From the NCBI GenBank assembly GCA_022826925.1, contig JAJDTX010000105.1:62001-126000 (forward strand): 64,000 nt of DNA, in the 5' to 3' direction. Below the pieces are notes generated by a model. It did no database searches, was not told the DNA's origin, and saw nothing but the letters and a program-made list of their open reading frames with translations. The translations under genes and the position numbers were made by a program. Each line of letters opens with the position of its first letter. The first letter of the stretch is position 1. The stretch comes from Bryobacterales bacterium (GTDB lineage: Bacteria; Acidobacteriota; Terriglobia; Bryobacterales; UBA6623). Shown piece by piece: positions 21,776-29,815 of this stretch.

Positions 21776-22214
21776 CCTCGCGGCCGCTAGCGTTCTTAGC
21801 CTAAGCGCTCGGAGCTCTGAGGCAAGGTGACAGAAGAATCGAATTCTGTCGACGTCACGCTCCACGTCGAGTGCGGTCGCGATTCTCTCGGATGGGTCCG
21901 CAGGGCGCGGTCAATGCACGAGAAGCGAGGCCGGGGGCCGCAGCGGACACTTGCGGATTCAGTGAAAGTGTTGCAAGACCACCGGGGATCTGCCCAGTTT
22001 GTCCAAGTGCCCTTGCAACGCTCGCTGTGCGGGCCGACTGCGGGATTCCATTGGTGGTGTCTCGGAGGCTCTGCGATCTAGAACGTCACCCTGAATCCCA
22101 GCAAGCCCGAGATCCATCAGGTCGCCGAGACTGGTTCCGCAGCGTGCATCTGTCTGGCCTGCGGAACAGGCAGCGAGACTACCGAGTAGATGAATATGTA
22201 GTTCATAATTATGT
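21776..22214. other. Intergenic region, G+C-rich then A+T-rich
   Basis: No supported gene; a 115-codon frame at 21871-22218 has no family character. ACAGAA and TTCTGT 8 nt apart (21830-21849) could form a weak stem after rfbB. From about 22185 the base composition changes sharply to A+T-rich, unlike the rest of the window. Confidence 0.4.
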
Positions 22215-22242
22215 TTGATACGATAATGATTAGTTCTATAAT
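22215..22242 (+). promoter_or_regulatory. Strong sigma-70-type promoter of the DUF234 ATPase gene
   Basis: TTGATA (22215-22220), a 16-nt spacer and TATAAT (22237-22242) make the best match to the sigma-70 consensus seen in the window, within an A+T-rich patch. Six nt separate TATAAT from the ATG at 22249, so the transcript should begin at the start codon. Confidence 0.75.
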
Positions 22243-22248
22243 GAGGGC

Positions 22249-23640
22249 ATGGAGTTCATTGACCGCGACAGCGAGATTCGCCGGCTAGACCGCGGGCTGG
22301 CCCGAACGGGCTCGTTTTCTGTGATCTGGGGGCGGCGTCGGGTCGGAAAGTCGCGTCTCCTAATTGAGTGGTGTGGGCGATGCAACGGACTCTACACAGT
22401 CGCGGAGAATTCCGCGCCTGAGGTTCAGCGCCGCTACTTGGCGTCCGCGATAGCCGAGCGGTTTCCCGGCTTCGCGGATGTCGAGTATCCCACTTGGCGG
22501 GCGCTCTTCGCGCGACTCGCGGCCGAGGCTGATCAGATCGGCTGGCCGGGGCCATTCGTCCTGGACGAGCTTCCGTACCTGATCGCAGCGGATCGGGGCT
22601 TTCCCAGCGAGTTCCAAAACTGGCTGGACGAACCTGGCAGGCGACTGCGAGTCGTAGCCAGCGGATCGAGTCAGAGCATGATGCATCGCGCTGTCCTAGA
22701 CGCAAGTGCGCCGCTTTTCGGAAGAGCAGTTGAATCGTTTGCGTTGCGTCCCCTGAGCGCCGGCTTCCTTGCGGACGCGTTCGAGTTCAGCCGGCTCAGC
22801 GACTTGGTGGAGACTCACGCTATCTGGGGCGGGATGCCGCGCTATTGGGAACTGGCCTCCCCATACGGCACGAATCTCGATGAAGCGGTCGATTCCCTCG
22901 TTCTCGATCCGTCCGGTCCGCTCCATCACGAGCCGGAGCGACTGCTCCGGGAAGAGATTCCCCCGGCGACCTCCCTGCGTCCACTTCTCGACGTAGTCGG
23001 TTCAGGCGCGCACCGCCTGAGTGATATCGGCGGCAGACTCGGCCGCCCGGCGACAAGCCTCGCCGCGCCGATTGCCACGCTCATGGAGATGGGATTTGTT
23101 CGTCGGGAACTCCCGTTCGGCAGCGATCCGCGCTCGGGCAAGCGCAGTCTGTACCGCATTGACGATCCGTTCTTGCGCATGTGGTTTCGCGTGGTAGCCC
23201 CACACCGCGCCGCACTTACCGCCTCCCCGCCCGAATCACGCCTCCGCTACTGGCATCGTTACAAGCACGACTTGGAAGCCAGAGCTTGGGAGGAGCTGTG
23301 TAGCGCTGCCGTGCCGATGCTGCATCGGTCCGACCATCCTTTCGCCGGACTCGGCCCTTTCGAGCCCGCGCAACGATTCTGGCACGGAAGCATGCCCGAG
23401 CGGGACATGGTCGCGCGTTCCGTCGACGGAAGGCACGTGCTAGTGGGCGAAGCAAAGCGTTCACCGGACTCCAAGAATGTCGGAAGATTGCTCGCGGCGC
23501 TTGCCCACGCCGACCTGCCGGGCGTGAGCGATTGCGACATCGTTCCCGTGCTCTTCGTCCCCGAGGCGGAAGATGTACCCCGTCAGCATGAACTCGGATT
23601 CGTGGTGGATGCCGAGTCCGTGTTCACTGCTCTGCGGTGA
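22249..23640 (+). CDS. AAA-type ATPase with DUF234 (archaeal-type ATPase family)
   Basis: A 463-residue protein. The P-loop is in FSVIWGRRRVGKSRLLIEW (about residues 24-42). A Walker B-like segment is PFVLDELPYL, with sensor-like RVVASGSSQSMM, and FALRPLSAGFLADAF is typical of this family. The C-terminal third (FLRMWFRVVAPHR, EARAWEEL, HVLVGEAKRS) matches DUF234, which resembles restriction-nuclease folds. These ATPases are frequent in archaea and patchy in bacteria; their job is unknown, with links to mobile DNA suggested. Promoter and ATG are adjacent with no ribosome site, so it should be translated from a leaderless mRNA. Confidence 0.85.
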   Translation: MEFIDRDSEIRRLDRGLARTGSFSVIWGRRRVGKSRLLIEWCGRCNGLYTVAENSAPEVQRRYLASAIAERFPGFADVEYPTWRALFARLAAEADQIGWPGPFVLDELPYLIAADRGFPSEFQNWLDEPGRRLRVVASGSSQSMMHRAVLDASAPLFGRAVESFALRPLSAGFLADAFEFSRLSDLVETHAIWGGMPRYWELASPYGTNLDEAVDSLVLDPSGPLHHEPERLLREEIPPATSLRPLLDVVGSGAHRLSDIGGRLGRPATSLAAPIATLMEMGFVRRELPFGSDPRSGKRSLYRIDDPFLRMWFRVVAPHRAALTASPPESRLRYWHRYKHDLEARAWEELCSAAVPMLHRSDHPFAGLGPFEPAQRFWHGSMPERDMVARSVDGRHVLVGEAKRSPDSKNVGRLLAALAHADLPGVSDCDIVPVLFVPEAEDVPRQHELGFVVDAESVFTALR

Positions 23641-23708
23641 CTTGCCGGGCTGTGCACCGAGAGACAGCGCTTGGGGCGCTAGCCTCGGACGGCGATCGGC
23701 GCGGACCG

Positions 23709-24710
23709 TCAGAACCACCGCTGCTTGTCAACCACGTTGCGCAAGGGCTCTCCCCGGACAAACCTGCCCGCGTTGTCTAGCAAGACTTCGAGGTGTCTCT
23801 CGGCGATGGCTGGGGAGTGCCCCGCGATATGCGGCGTGAGGATGACGTTCTCGTGGTTCCAGAGGGGATGCTCTGCCGGAAGCGGCTCAACCTCGTATAC
23901 GTCCAGCGCCGCACCCCCGATCTCGCCCTCGTCCAAGGCGCTGCACAGATCGTCAAGGTTCACGATCACGCCGCGCCCGATGTTGATCAGCACGCCGCTG
24001 GACTTCATCAGGGCAAACTTGTCGCTGCGAAACAAACCCGCGGTGTCCGGGGTATGCGGGGCGGCGATCACGACATAGTCGCTCTCGGCCAGGAGGTCGT
24101 CCAACCGGTCTGTGTTCCAAGGACCGGTGACGCCCGCAGGCGCATGGCGGGGGTCGGAATCGACCGCTACAACTCGCATCCCGAAGCACACGCCCCTGCG
24201 AGCGATCTCGCTCCCGATCGATCCCAGTCCGACCACGCCCAGCGTAGACCCGGCCAGCGTCGTGTGGGAGAGATCGATGCCGGTTGTCACCGCCGGGCCG
24301 CTGCGGAACGACTGGCCCTCCTTGCGCCCGCCATAGGGCTTCCATTGCCTTTGCTGCTGTTGGCGGATGTAGATGTGCAGGTTGCGCGCGAAGCACAGCA
24401 TGCAACCGAACACGTGGTCTGCGATGTTGTCGTGGAACAGGCCGCGCATGTTGGTCAGTTGCAGGGGATGCTCGGCCAGCGCCGGAAATATGTAGTGTTC
24501 GAGACTGGCGGTCGGCGATTGCACCCACCGCAGCTGCCGCGCCGCCGCTAGCATCGACGGGGTGAGCTTGCCGAAGAATCCGTCGGCGTCCGCAATCTCG
24601 GCCTCGGCCTCGGCCTCGCTCGCGCAGTTCACGACTCGCATGGGTGCGCTGGCCGCCGCGAGCCGCGCGAGCCGCGTAGCCTCGACTTCGGGGTGGAGCA
24701 CGAGCTTCAT
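23709..24710 (-). CDS. D-2-hydroxyacid dehydrogenase family protein
   Basis: A 333-residue NAD(P)-dependent dehydrogenase. The Rossmann motif is LGVVGLGSIGSEIARR (about residues 155-170). The catalytic residues are visible: Arg in INIGRGVIVN, Glu in DVYEVEPLP, and His in TPHIAGHSP. It is the last gene of a leftward operon; its ATG overlaps the stop of the amidohydrolase-like gene by 4 bp (ATGA). Family members reduce 2-keto acids such as glyoxylate, hydroxypyruvate or phenylpyruvate; nothing fixes the substrate here. Confidence 0.88.
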   Translation of the reverse strand: MKLVLHPEVEATRLARLAAASAPMRVVNCASEAEAEAEIADADGFFGKLTPSMLAAARQLRWVQSPTASLEHYIFPALAEHPLQLTNMRGLFHDNIADHVFGCMLCFARNLHIYIRQQQQRQWKPYGGRKEGQSFRSGPAVTTGIDLSHTTLAGSTLGVVGLGSIGSEIARRGVCFGMRVVAVDSDPRHAPAGVTGPWNTDRLDDLLAESDYVVIAAPHTPDTAGLFRSDKFALMKSSGVLINIGRGVIVNLDDLCSALDEGEIGGAALDVYEVEPLPAEHPLWNHENVILTPHIAGHSPAIAERHLEVLLDNAGRFVRGEPLRNVVDKQRWF

Positions 24711-25924
24711 CGAACCTCCTCGCTCACGACTTCACCTTCGATGATGACAGCCACGCAATGGGTCGAATACTCGAACGGATCTCCGTCGTACAGGGCGATG
24801 TCCCCGTCCTTGCCGACTTCGATGGACCCAATCCGATCGTCCACCCCGAGCACGCGCGCGGCGTTGATCGTGATACTGCGCAGCGCATCGTCGAATCCGA
24901 GCCCGTGGGCGGCTGCCACGCCGGCCTCGAACAGAACCAAGCGGCTCTTCGGCACGTACGCCTCGTAGCCGCCTTGTAGCGCCACCGGGATCCCCGCGTC
25001 ACGCAGCCTTGCGGCGGTCTCGAAACTCAGGTTCTCCGTCTCGCCCTGGGCCCGCATCATGGTGGGATGCACGATGACCGATACGCCGGAGTCACGGATT
25101 TGGTCCAGGACATCGTACGCTTCGGCGACCCCGTCCAGCACGACTGGAATGTCGAACTCCTCGCGAATGCGCAGCACGGTCAGGATGTCTTGGGTTCGTT
25201 GCGCGGTGACGAGCAAAGGAACGTTGCCCTCTAGGACCTCGCCGAGCGCATCGAGCCGCAGGTCGCGATCCGGGCGTCTGTCCTCGTCTTCCGCCGAGCG
25301 CCGGTCAACGTACTCCCGCGTTTTGATCAGCTCCGCGCGCAGCATGGCGGCCATCTTCGCCCGAGTCCCCGGCGCCTTGTTTCCACGCTCGCGCGCTCCG
25401 TCGCCGACGGTCGCCGCGATCATGGCCAAGGGCTTGACCACAGCCTCTTCCACGGTCGCGCCGCGCGTCTTCATGACTGCTGTCTGGCCGCTCACAAGTG
25501 AGCGCGGGGCATGGCCCGTGTGGACAGTCGTCACGCCGTACCCGCGCACCCACTCCACCAGCGCTTCGCGGGGATTGTAGGCGTCGATGGCGCGCAGTTC
25601 GGGCTGCATCGGAGCGGAAGCCTCGACCTGCTCTTGATCGTGCTCTTGGTTCAAGTACCCGCTAAGGCCGATCGTCGAGCGGGCATCGATCAGCCCCGGC
25701 GTAACCACGGCTGCGGCCATGGTGCGAAAACCGTCTGGGATCTCGATCTCGCTGGCCGGCCCCACTTGGCTGATCTTGCCGTCCTCGATGACCACCACGG
25801 CGTTCGTGAGCGGCTCGCCCGCGGCCGTGTGAACGGTCGCGCCGGTGACGGCGATCTGGCCGAATGCGGCCCCCGACGAGGCGATGCCCGCGACCAGTGC
25901 CGCGAGTCGCTGCCGGCGGGTCAT
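24707..25924 (-). CDS. Exported amidohydrolase-like protein lacking metal ligands
   Basis: About 405 residues with a signal peptide (LAALVAGIASSGAAFG). The amidohydrolase fold is recognisable: VTPGLIDARSTIG near residue 80 and the end RVLGVDDRIGSIEVGKDGDIALYDGDP. But the HxH after GLID is Arg82-Ser-Thr84. The later His sites (FHTH, LQHVSDG and FHTDDP in the upstream paralogue) are VTAQRT, LDGVAEA and LQGGYEA here. It should not bind the usual two metals and is probably not a hydrolase by itself. It starts in a 4-bp ATGA overlap with the intact paralogue, so a partner or regulatory role is plausible. Confidence 0.85.
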   Translation of the reverse strand: MTRRQRLAALVAGIASSGAAFGQIAVTGATVHTAAGEPLTNAVVVIEDGKISQVGPASEIEIPDGFRTMAAAVVTPGLIDARSTIGLSGYLNQEHDQEQVEASAPMQPELRAIDAYNPREALVEWVRGYGVTTVHTGHAPRSLVSGQTAVMKTRGATVEEAVVKPLAMIAATVGDGARERGNKAPGTRAKMAAMLRAELIKTREYVDRRSAEDEDRRPDRDLRLDALGEVLEGNVPLLVTAQRTQDILTVLRIREEFDIPVVLDGVAEAYDVLDQIRDSGVSVIVHPTMMRAQGETENLSFETAARLRDAGIPVALQGGYEAYVPKSRLVLFEAGVAAAHGLGFDDALRSITINAARVLGVDDRIGSIEVGKDGDIALYDGDPFEYSTHCVAVIIEGEVVSEEVR

Positions 25925-27225
25925 TCGTGCTCTCCCTGGGCGATTCCGTGAATGTGGTGGCCTTGGTCGTGGCTTGCCCCGAAACCGCCTTCTGCGTAGA
26001 GACGGTCTTGAGGATCGCCGCGGTCGAACACTTTCGCGCCATCCACCCATGTCTGCAGCACCTGCGTGTACACGCTGAGCGGGTCCCCGGAAAGCACCAC
26101 GAGGTCTGCATCCTTGCCCACTTCCAAGGAACCGACGCGGTCTTCCAGGCCGAGCATCCGGGCCCCGGCCATTGTGAGGCCGTACAGCGCGCCCTCCCGC
26201 GACATTCCGGCCCGCACGGCCAGTGCGGCCATCCTGTTGAACAGTCTTGAATCCGTGATCGGATCGTCGGTGTGGAATCCCGTCACCACGCCGGCCTGCT
26301 CCAAGATCGACCCGGTAGCTAGTTGGTTGTCCTTGGCTTCGAGCTTTCCGCCGGGACTGTCGATCAGAATGAGCGAGGCGCCCAGCACTTGCTCGGATGC
26401 GGCGATCTCGTCCGCCACCGCCCAGCCGTCGCTCACGTGCTGCAGGACGACCTTGAACCCAAACTCGTCGGCCAGGCGGAGGACGGTCAGGATGTCATCG
26501 TGCCTGTGGGTATGGAAATGCACCACGCGCTCGCCCGCTAGGATTTCTCCCAATGTCTCCAGGCCTAGGTCCCGCGGCGGCAGCTTGTCCGCGTCGCCGG
26601 CCGCCTGCGCCACCCTGTCGCGGTACTCGATGGCCTCTTGGAACCTCTCTCGCACAAGCGCGGCAGACTTAGCTCGCGAGCCGGGAAACGGTGGATCCTT
26701 GCGCGAGTTGGTTCCGTTGGCCATCTTGATTCCGTACGCAAGCGACCCGTCTGGCCGGCGGATCAGCAGATCGTCGATCACCTTGCTGTCGCGGTGCTTC
26801 ACATAGAGCGTCTGTCCGCTTAGCAGGTGTCCCGAGCCCGGCATGATGTTGGCCGTGGTGATGCCCCCGGCTTGGGCCTTCTGGATCCGTGCGTCACGCA
26901 CGTTGACCGAGTCGAGGGCGCGTGCATCGGGGTGCATGGGGCCGCTGCCGTCTCCGCCTTCCACGCTGCCAGCGTGGCTGTGCGTATCCACGAAGCCCGG
27001 CAAGACCACCGAGCCGCTAACGTCGTGCTGCACGGCACCTGCTGGAATCTGCACTGCGGATACTGGGCCCAAGGCGACGATCTTTCCGTCATGGATGACG
27101 AGGGTGCCGCTTTCGATAGAAGGCCCGGAGATCGGGTACAGGGACGCGCCAACGAACGCCTGGGGCGTCTCTTGGGCACCCGCCGCCGCCACAAGCAGCG
27201 CGCTGAGAAGCAAGCTTCGGAGCAT
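25921..27225 (-). CDS. Exported amidohydrolase (imidazolonepropionase-like)
   Basis: A 434-residue amidohydrolase superfamily protein with a signal peptide (SLLLSALLVAAAGA). Metal-binding motifs are intact: GFVDTHSHAG (His82, His84), VVHFHTHRHDD, LQHVSDG and GFHTDDP (Asp). The C-terminal end reads RVGSLEVGKDADLVVLSGDP, typical of imidazolonepropionase-like and prolidase-like members. It probably hydrolyses a cyclic amide or dipeptide in the periplasm. First gene of a three-gene operon with a dead paralogue and a dehydrogenase. TAGAAT (27237-27232) ends 6 nt before its ATG: leaderless. Confidence 0.9.
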   Translation of the reverse strand: MLRSLLLSALLVAAAGAQETPQAFVGASLYPISGPSIESGTLVIHDGKIVALGPVSAVQIPAGAVQHDVSGSVVLPGFVDTHSHAGSVEGGDGSGPMHPDARALDSVNVRDARIQKAQAGGITTANIMPGSGHLLSGQTLYVKHRDSKVIDDLLIRRPDGSLAYGIKMANGTNSRKDPPFPGSRAKSAALVRERFQEAIEYRDRVAQAAGDADKLPPRDLGLETLGEILAGERVVHFHTHRHDDILTVLRLADEFGFKVVLQHVSDGWAVADEIAASEQVLGASLILIDSPGGKLEAKDNQLATGSILEQAGVVTGFHTDDPITDSRLFNRMAALAVRAGMSREGALYGLTMAGARMLGLEDRVGSLEVGKDADLVVLSGDPLSVYTQVLQTWVDGAKVFDRGDPQDRLYAEGGFGASHDQGHHIHGIAQGEHE

Positions 27226-27231
27226 ATCAAG

Positions 27232-27237
27232 ATTCTA
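27232..27237 (-). promoter_or_regulatory. -10 hexamer TAGAAT abutting the amidohydrolase operon start
   Basis: TAGAAT on the minus strand ends 6 nt before the ATG at 27225, as expected for a leaderless transcript. No clear -35 box. The heptosyltransferase gene starts in the opposite direction about 100 bp away. Confidence 0.6.
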
Positions 27238-27323
27238 AGGTCTCGCTAGCAACCGCTCGCGTGCTCGCCCGGGCCGCTGAACCGGGACGCGCTCTTTATC
27301 ACTACGCTAAGAAGGGGTCGGGC

Positions 27324-28370
27324 ATGCAACGTCTGCTTGTACGCGCCACGAACTGGATCGGCGATGCCATCATGTCGATCCCCGCCCTGAGAGCGATCCG
27401 GCGAGCGCACGCGGGCTGGCAGATCACGATCCTGGCTCTGCCGTGGGTGGCGGGCCTTTACGAGGGAGAGGGGTTCTGCGACGAGGTCTTGGCCTATGAC
27501 AGGGACGGCGACCATCGCGGGCTTCGGGGCAGGGCAAGGCTTGCGGAAGAGCTGCGATCCCGCCGCTTTGACCGCGCCATTCTCCTGCAGAACGCATTCG
27601 ACGCGGCCTGGCTGGCCTGGCGGGCGCGAGTGCCCGAGCGAATCGGATACGACAGGGACGGTCGCGGGCTGTTGCTAACCGACAGGGTTCCAGTTCCCTC
27701 TCTCGGGGAAATACCCGAGCACCAGCGGTACTACTACTTGGAATTGCTGCGCAGGGCGCGCCTGATCGAGCGCGTGCCGGCGGACACCGCTGCACGCTTC
27801 GACAGGATCGATGAGCTTCGCCGCAACGGTGCGGAACGGTGGGAAGGCCGGGGCCTGTCTTCAGGGCCGTGGATCGGAGTCAGCCCGGGAGCGGCGTTTG
27901 GCTCCGCCAAGCGCTGGCCCTCCGAGCGCTTCGCTAGCGCCGCCGCGGATCTGGCAGAGGAGCTTGGCACAGGCGTTGCCGTGTTCGGATCCGAAGCTGA
28001 GCTGCCTTTGGCCGCCGAAGTTGCCGCCAAGGCCGGGAAGCGATCCGTCTGCTTGGCCGGCCAGACAAGCCTGGCGGAGTTCTTGGAACTTGCCTCGACC
28101 TGTCGGCTCTTCCTAACCAACGATTCGGGTGCGATGCACGTGGCTGCCGCGCTAGGCGTGCCGACAGTGGCCGTTTTTGGCGCCACCAACGCTGATGCCA
28201 CTGGTCCCGCCGCGCCGTGGGCGCGGATTGTCCGGCACCCTGTCGACTGTGCCCCGTGCCTGCTGCGGGAGTGCCCTATCGAGGGGCATCCATGCATGGC
28301 CGGAGTCGAGCCCAAGATGGTCGTCTCCGAGGCTCGGTCCTTGCTGGCCGGCTTGGGCGACGCTGCGTAG
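27324..28370 (+). CDS. waaF: Glycosyltransferase family 9 (lipopolysaccharide heptosyltransferase II-like)
   Basis: A 348-residue GT9 enzyme starting MQRLLVRATNWIGDAIMSIPAL, the typical N-terminus of WaaF, which adds the second heptose to inner-core LPS. The donor-binding C-terminal domain shows GVSPGAAFGSAKRWP, SVCLAGQTSLAEFLELA, FLTNDSGAMHVAAALGVPTVAVFG and CAPCLLRECP. ATG 27324 is chosen because AAGAAGGGG lies about 8 nt upstream and the family begins here. Acts at the inner face of the inner membrane. No other LPS core gene is adjacent. Confidence 0.88.
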   Translation: MQRLLVRATNWIGDAIMSIPALRAIRRAHAGWQITILALPWVAGLYEGEGFCDEVLAYDRDGDHRGLRGRARLAEELRSRRFDRAILLQNAFDAAWLAWRARVPERIGYDRDGRGLLLTDRVPVPSLGEIPEHQRYYYLELLRRARLIERVPADTAARFDRIDELRRNGAERWEGRGLSSGPWIGVSPGAAFGSAKRWPSERFASAAADLAEELGTGVAVFGSEAELPLAAEVAAKAGKRSVCLAGQTSLAEFLELASTCRLFLTNDSGAMHVAAALGVPTVAVFGATNADATGPAAPWARIVRHPVDCAPCLLRECPIEGHPCMAGVEPKMVVSEARSLLAGLGDAA

Positions 28371-28445
28371 CGGGTTCGCGTCGTGGAGCTTTCCCGCCCG
28401 TCGCCGAGTCCGGTTCCGGCATGACCACCGATTCCGGGCCGTCTC

Positions 28446-28451
28446 TAGAAT
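28446..28451 (+). promoter_or_regulatory. -10 hexamer TAGAAT abutting the truB start
   Basis: TAGAAT ends 7 nt before the truB ATG, so transcription should start at about the ATG. ATGACC 19 nt upstream is a poor -35 candidate. Confidence 0.55.
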
Positions 28452-28458
28452 GGGCTAG

Positions 28459-29340
28459 ATGGATGGCGCCATCGTATTGGACAAGCCTGCGGGGATGACC
28501 TCCTTTGCGGCCGTGCGCACGGTCCGCCGCCTCGTCGGCGGGGCGAAGGTCGGCCACCTAGGCACGTTGGATCCTGCGGCCACCGGCGTGTTGCCCGTCG
28601 TGGTGGGCCGCGCGACCCGGCTGGCGCGCTTCTATCTGGACCACCGTCGCGAGTACGTGGCCCGCATCCGGTTTGGCTGGTCGACGTCCACATACGACGC
28701 CGAAGGCAGGCAGGTGGGCGAAGCCACGCAGGTCGAGTTGGACGAGCCGGCTTTGGAGGCCGCGCTCGAGGCGTTTCGCGGCCGCATCAGCCAGATGCCG
28801 CCTCCGGTCTCCGCCAAGAAGGTCGACGGAGTCCGGGCGTACAAGCTGGCACGCAATGACGAGCCTGTCGAACTAGAACCGGCAGAGATCGAAATCCACG
28901 CACTCGAGTTGTTGGAGGTGGATGGGCCTTTCGCCACGGTTCGCTGCCTGTGTTCTGCGGGGACGTACATTCGGTCCCTGGCCCACGATTTGGGAACTGC
29001 CTTGGGCTGCGGGGCGCACGTGTGCGGATTGAACCGCACGAAGGTGGGGGAATTCGAGCTAGGCGATGCGCATCCCCTTGAACATCTGGAAGAGTTGCAC
29101 GCCGAGGATCGGCTCGAAGATGCCGTCCGGCCTCCTGCGTCTTTAGTGCCGAGCCTCCCGGTCGAGCGCGTGGATGCCGCGACCGCGGCCCGGATCAGGC
29201 ATGGCCAAGACTTTAGCGTGAGCGCGTTTGGCGAATGCGCAACGGCGCCGCTGGTGAAGGCCGTCGATCCACAGGGCCACCTTCTCTGCATAGGCGAGGC
29301 GATCGCACCTAGGTGTTTCCACCCAGTGGTGGTTTTGTAG
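28459..29340 (+). CDS. truB: tRNA pseudouridine(55) synthase
   Basis: A 293-residue TruB. It converts U55 in the T-loop of tRNAs to pseudouridine. The N-terminus GAIVLDKPAGMTSFAAV and the catalytic motif GHLGTLDPAATGVLPV (nucleophile Asp) are diagnostic, followed by KVDGVRAYKLAR and CSAGTYIRSLAHDLG. A PUA-like tail ends the protein. Elsewhere truB often sits with rbfA and infB; here it stands alone after a heptosyltransferase gene, with a -10 hexamer abutting the ATG. Confidence 0.96.
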   Translation: MDGAIVLDKPAGMTSFAAVRTVRRLVGGAKVGHLGTLDPAATGVLPVVVGRATRLARFYLDHRREYVARIRFGWSTSTYDAEGRQVGEATQVELDEPALEAALEAFRGRISQMPPPVSAKKVDGVRAYKLARNDEPVELEPAEIEIHALELLEVDGPFATVRCLCSAGTYIRSLAHDLGTALGCGAHVCGLNRTKVGEFELGDAHPLEHLEELHAEDRLEDAVRPPASLVPSLPVERVDAATAARIRHGQDFSVSAFGECATAPLVKAVDPQGHLLCIGEAIAPRCFHPVVVL

Positions 29341-29402
29341 GCAGCCGCTCAAGAGATCTTGGATCTGGCGTCCCTTTCAATCTTGCAGTAACCTCACTAC
29401 AG

Positions 29403-29675
29403 ATGTCCCTGAAGCCACCCGCGGCCACTACAACGCTAACGAGCCGCCAACTCAACCAAGACATCGCGCGCGTAAAGAGGGCCGCGAAGTCGGGACCCGT
29501 GTTCATTACCCACCGCGGCGCGCCCGCGTACGTGCTCCTCAGCATCGAGGCCTACCGGCGGCTGGTGGGAGAGCGCCGTAGTCTGGCGCAGGCGCTGTCC
29601 ATGGCAGGTTTGGCAGATATCGACTTCCAGCCGCAGCGCATCCGCGTCGCAGCCATTCCGCCCGATCTCCGCTGA
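29403..29675 (+). CDS. Phd/YefM-family antitoxin
   Basis: A 90-residue antitoxin from the ATG at 29403. The DNA-binding half contains LTSRQLNQDIARVKRAAKSG and PVFITHRGAPAYVLLSIEAYRRL, classic Phd/YefM motifs. The tail ADIDFQPQRIR is the toxin-contacting type found before PIN toxins of the LLDTNV class. Its TGA overlaps an ATG (TGATG, 29673-29677), the usual coupling signal to a toxin gene, but that toxin frame is broken at its second codon. Confidence 0.82.
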   Translation: MSLKPPAATTTLTSRQLNQDIARVKRAAKSGPVFITHRGAPAYVLLSIEAYRRLVGERRSLAQALSMAGLADIDFQPQRIRVAAIPPDLR

Positions 29676-29815
29676 TGTAGTTGCTTGATACGAACGTGAT
29701 CTTGGCAACTGCATCTAGTGTCCTAGCCTCGCTGGAAGCCAAGCGCGATCGATCTCGGACTTGGAGCAGAAGGCGTGGCTGTGGCGGGACGCAGCTCCCT
29801 CCCTCAGGCGCTTGA
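29675..29815 (+). pseudogene. VapC-like toxin remnant (start codon followed by TAG)
   Basis: ATG (29675-29677), overlapping the antitoxin stop, is followed by TAG and then TTG CTT GAT ACG AAC GTG, i.e. M-stop-LLDTNVIL. PIN toxins of this group begin MYLLDTNV, so a Tyr codon seems to have become TAG. Beyond LLDTNVIL the frame loses PIN character and ends at TGA 29813-29815, inside the end of the convergent permease gene, so most of the toxin is gone. Translation could only start at TTG 29681. Confidence 0.6.

Noticed and set aside
21871-22218. 115-codon frame before the DUF234 ATPase
   Set aside because: No family motif, crosses a sharp composition change, and ends in the promoter region.
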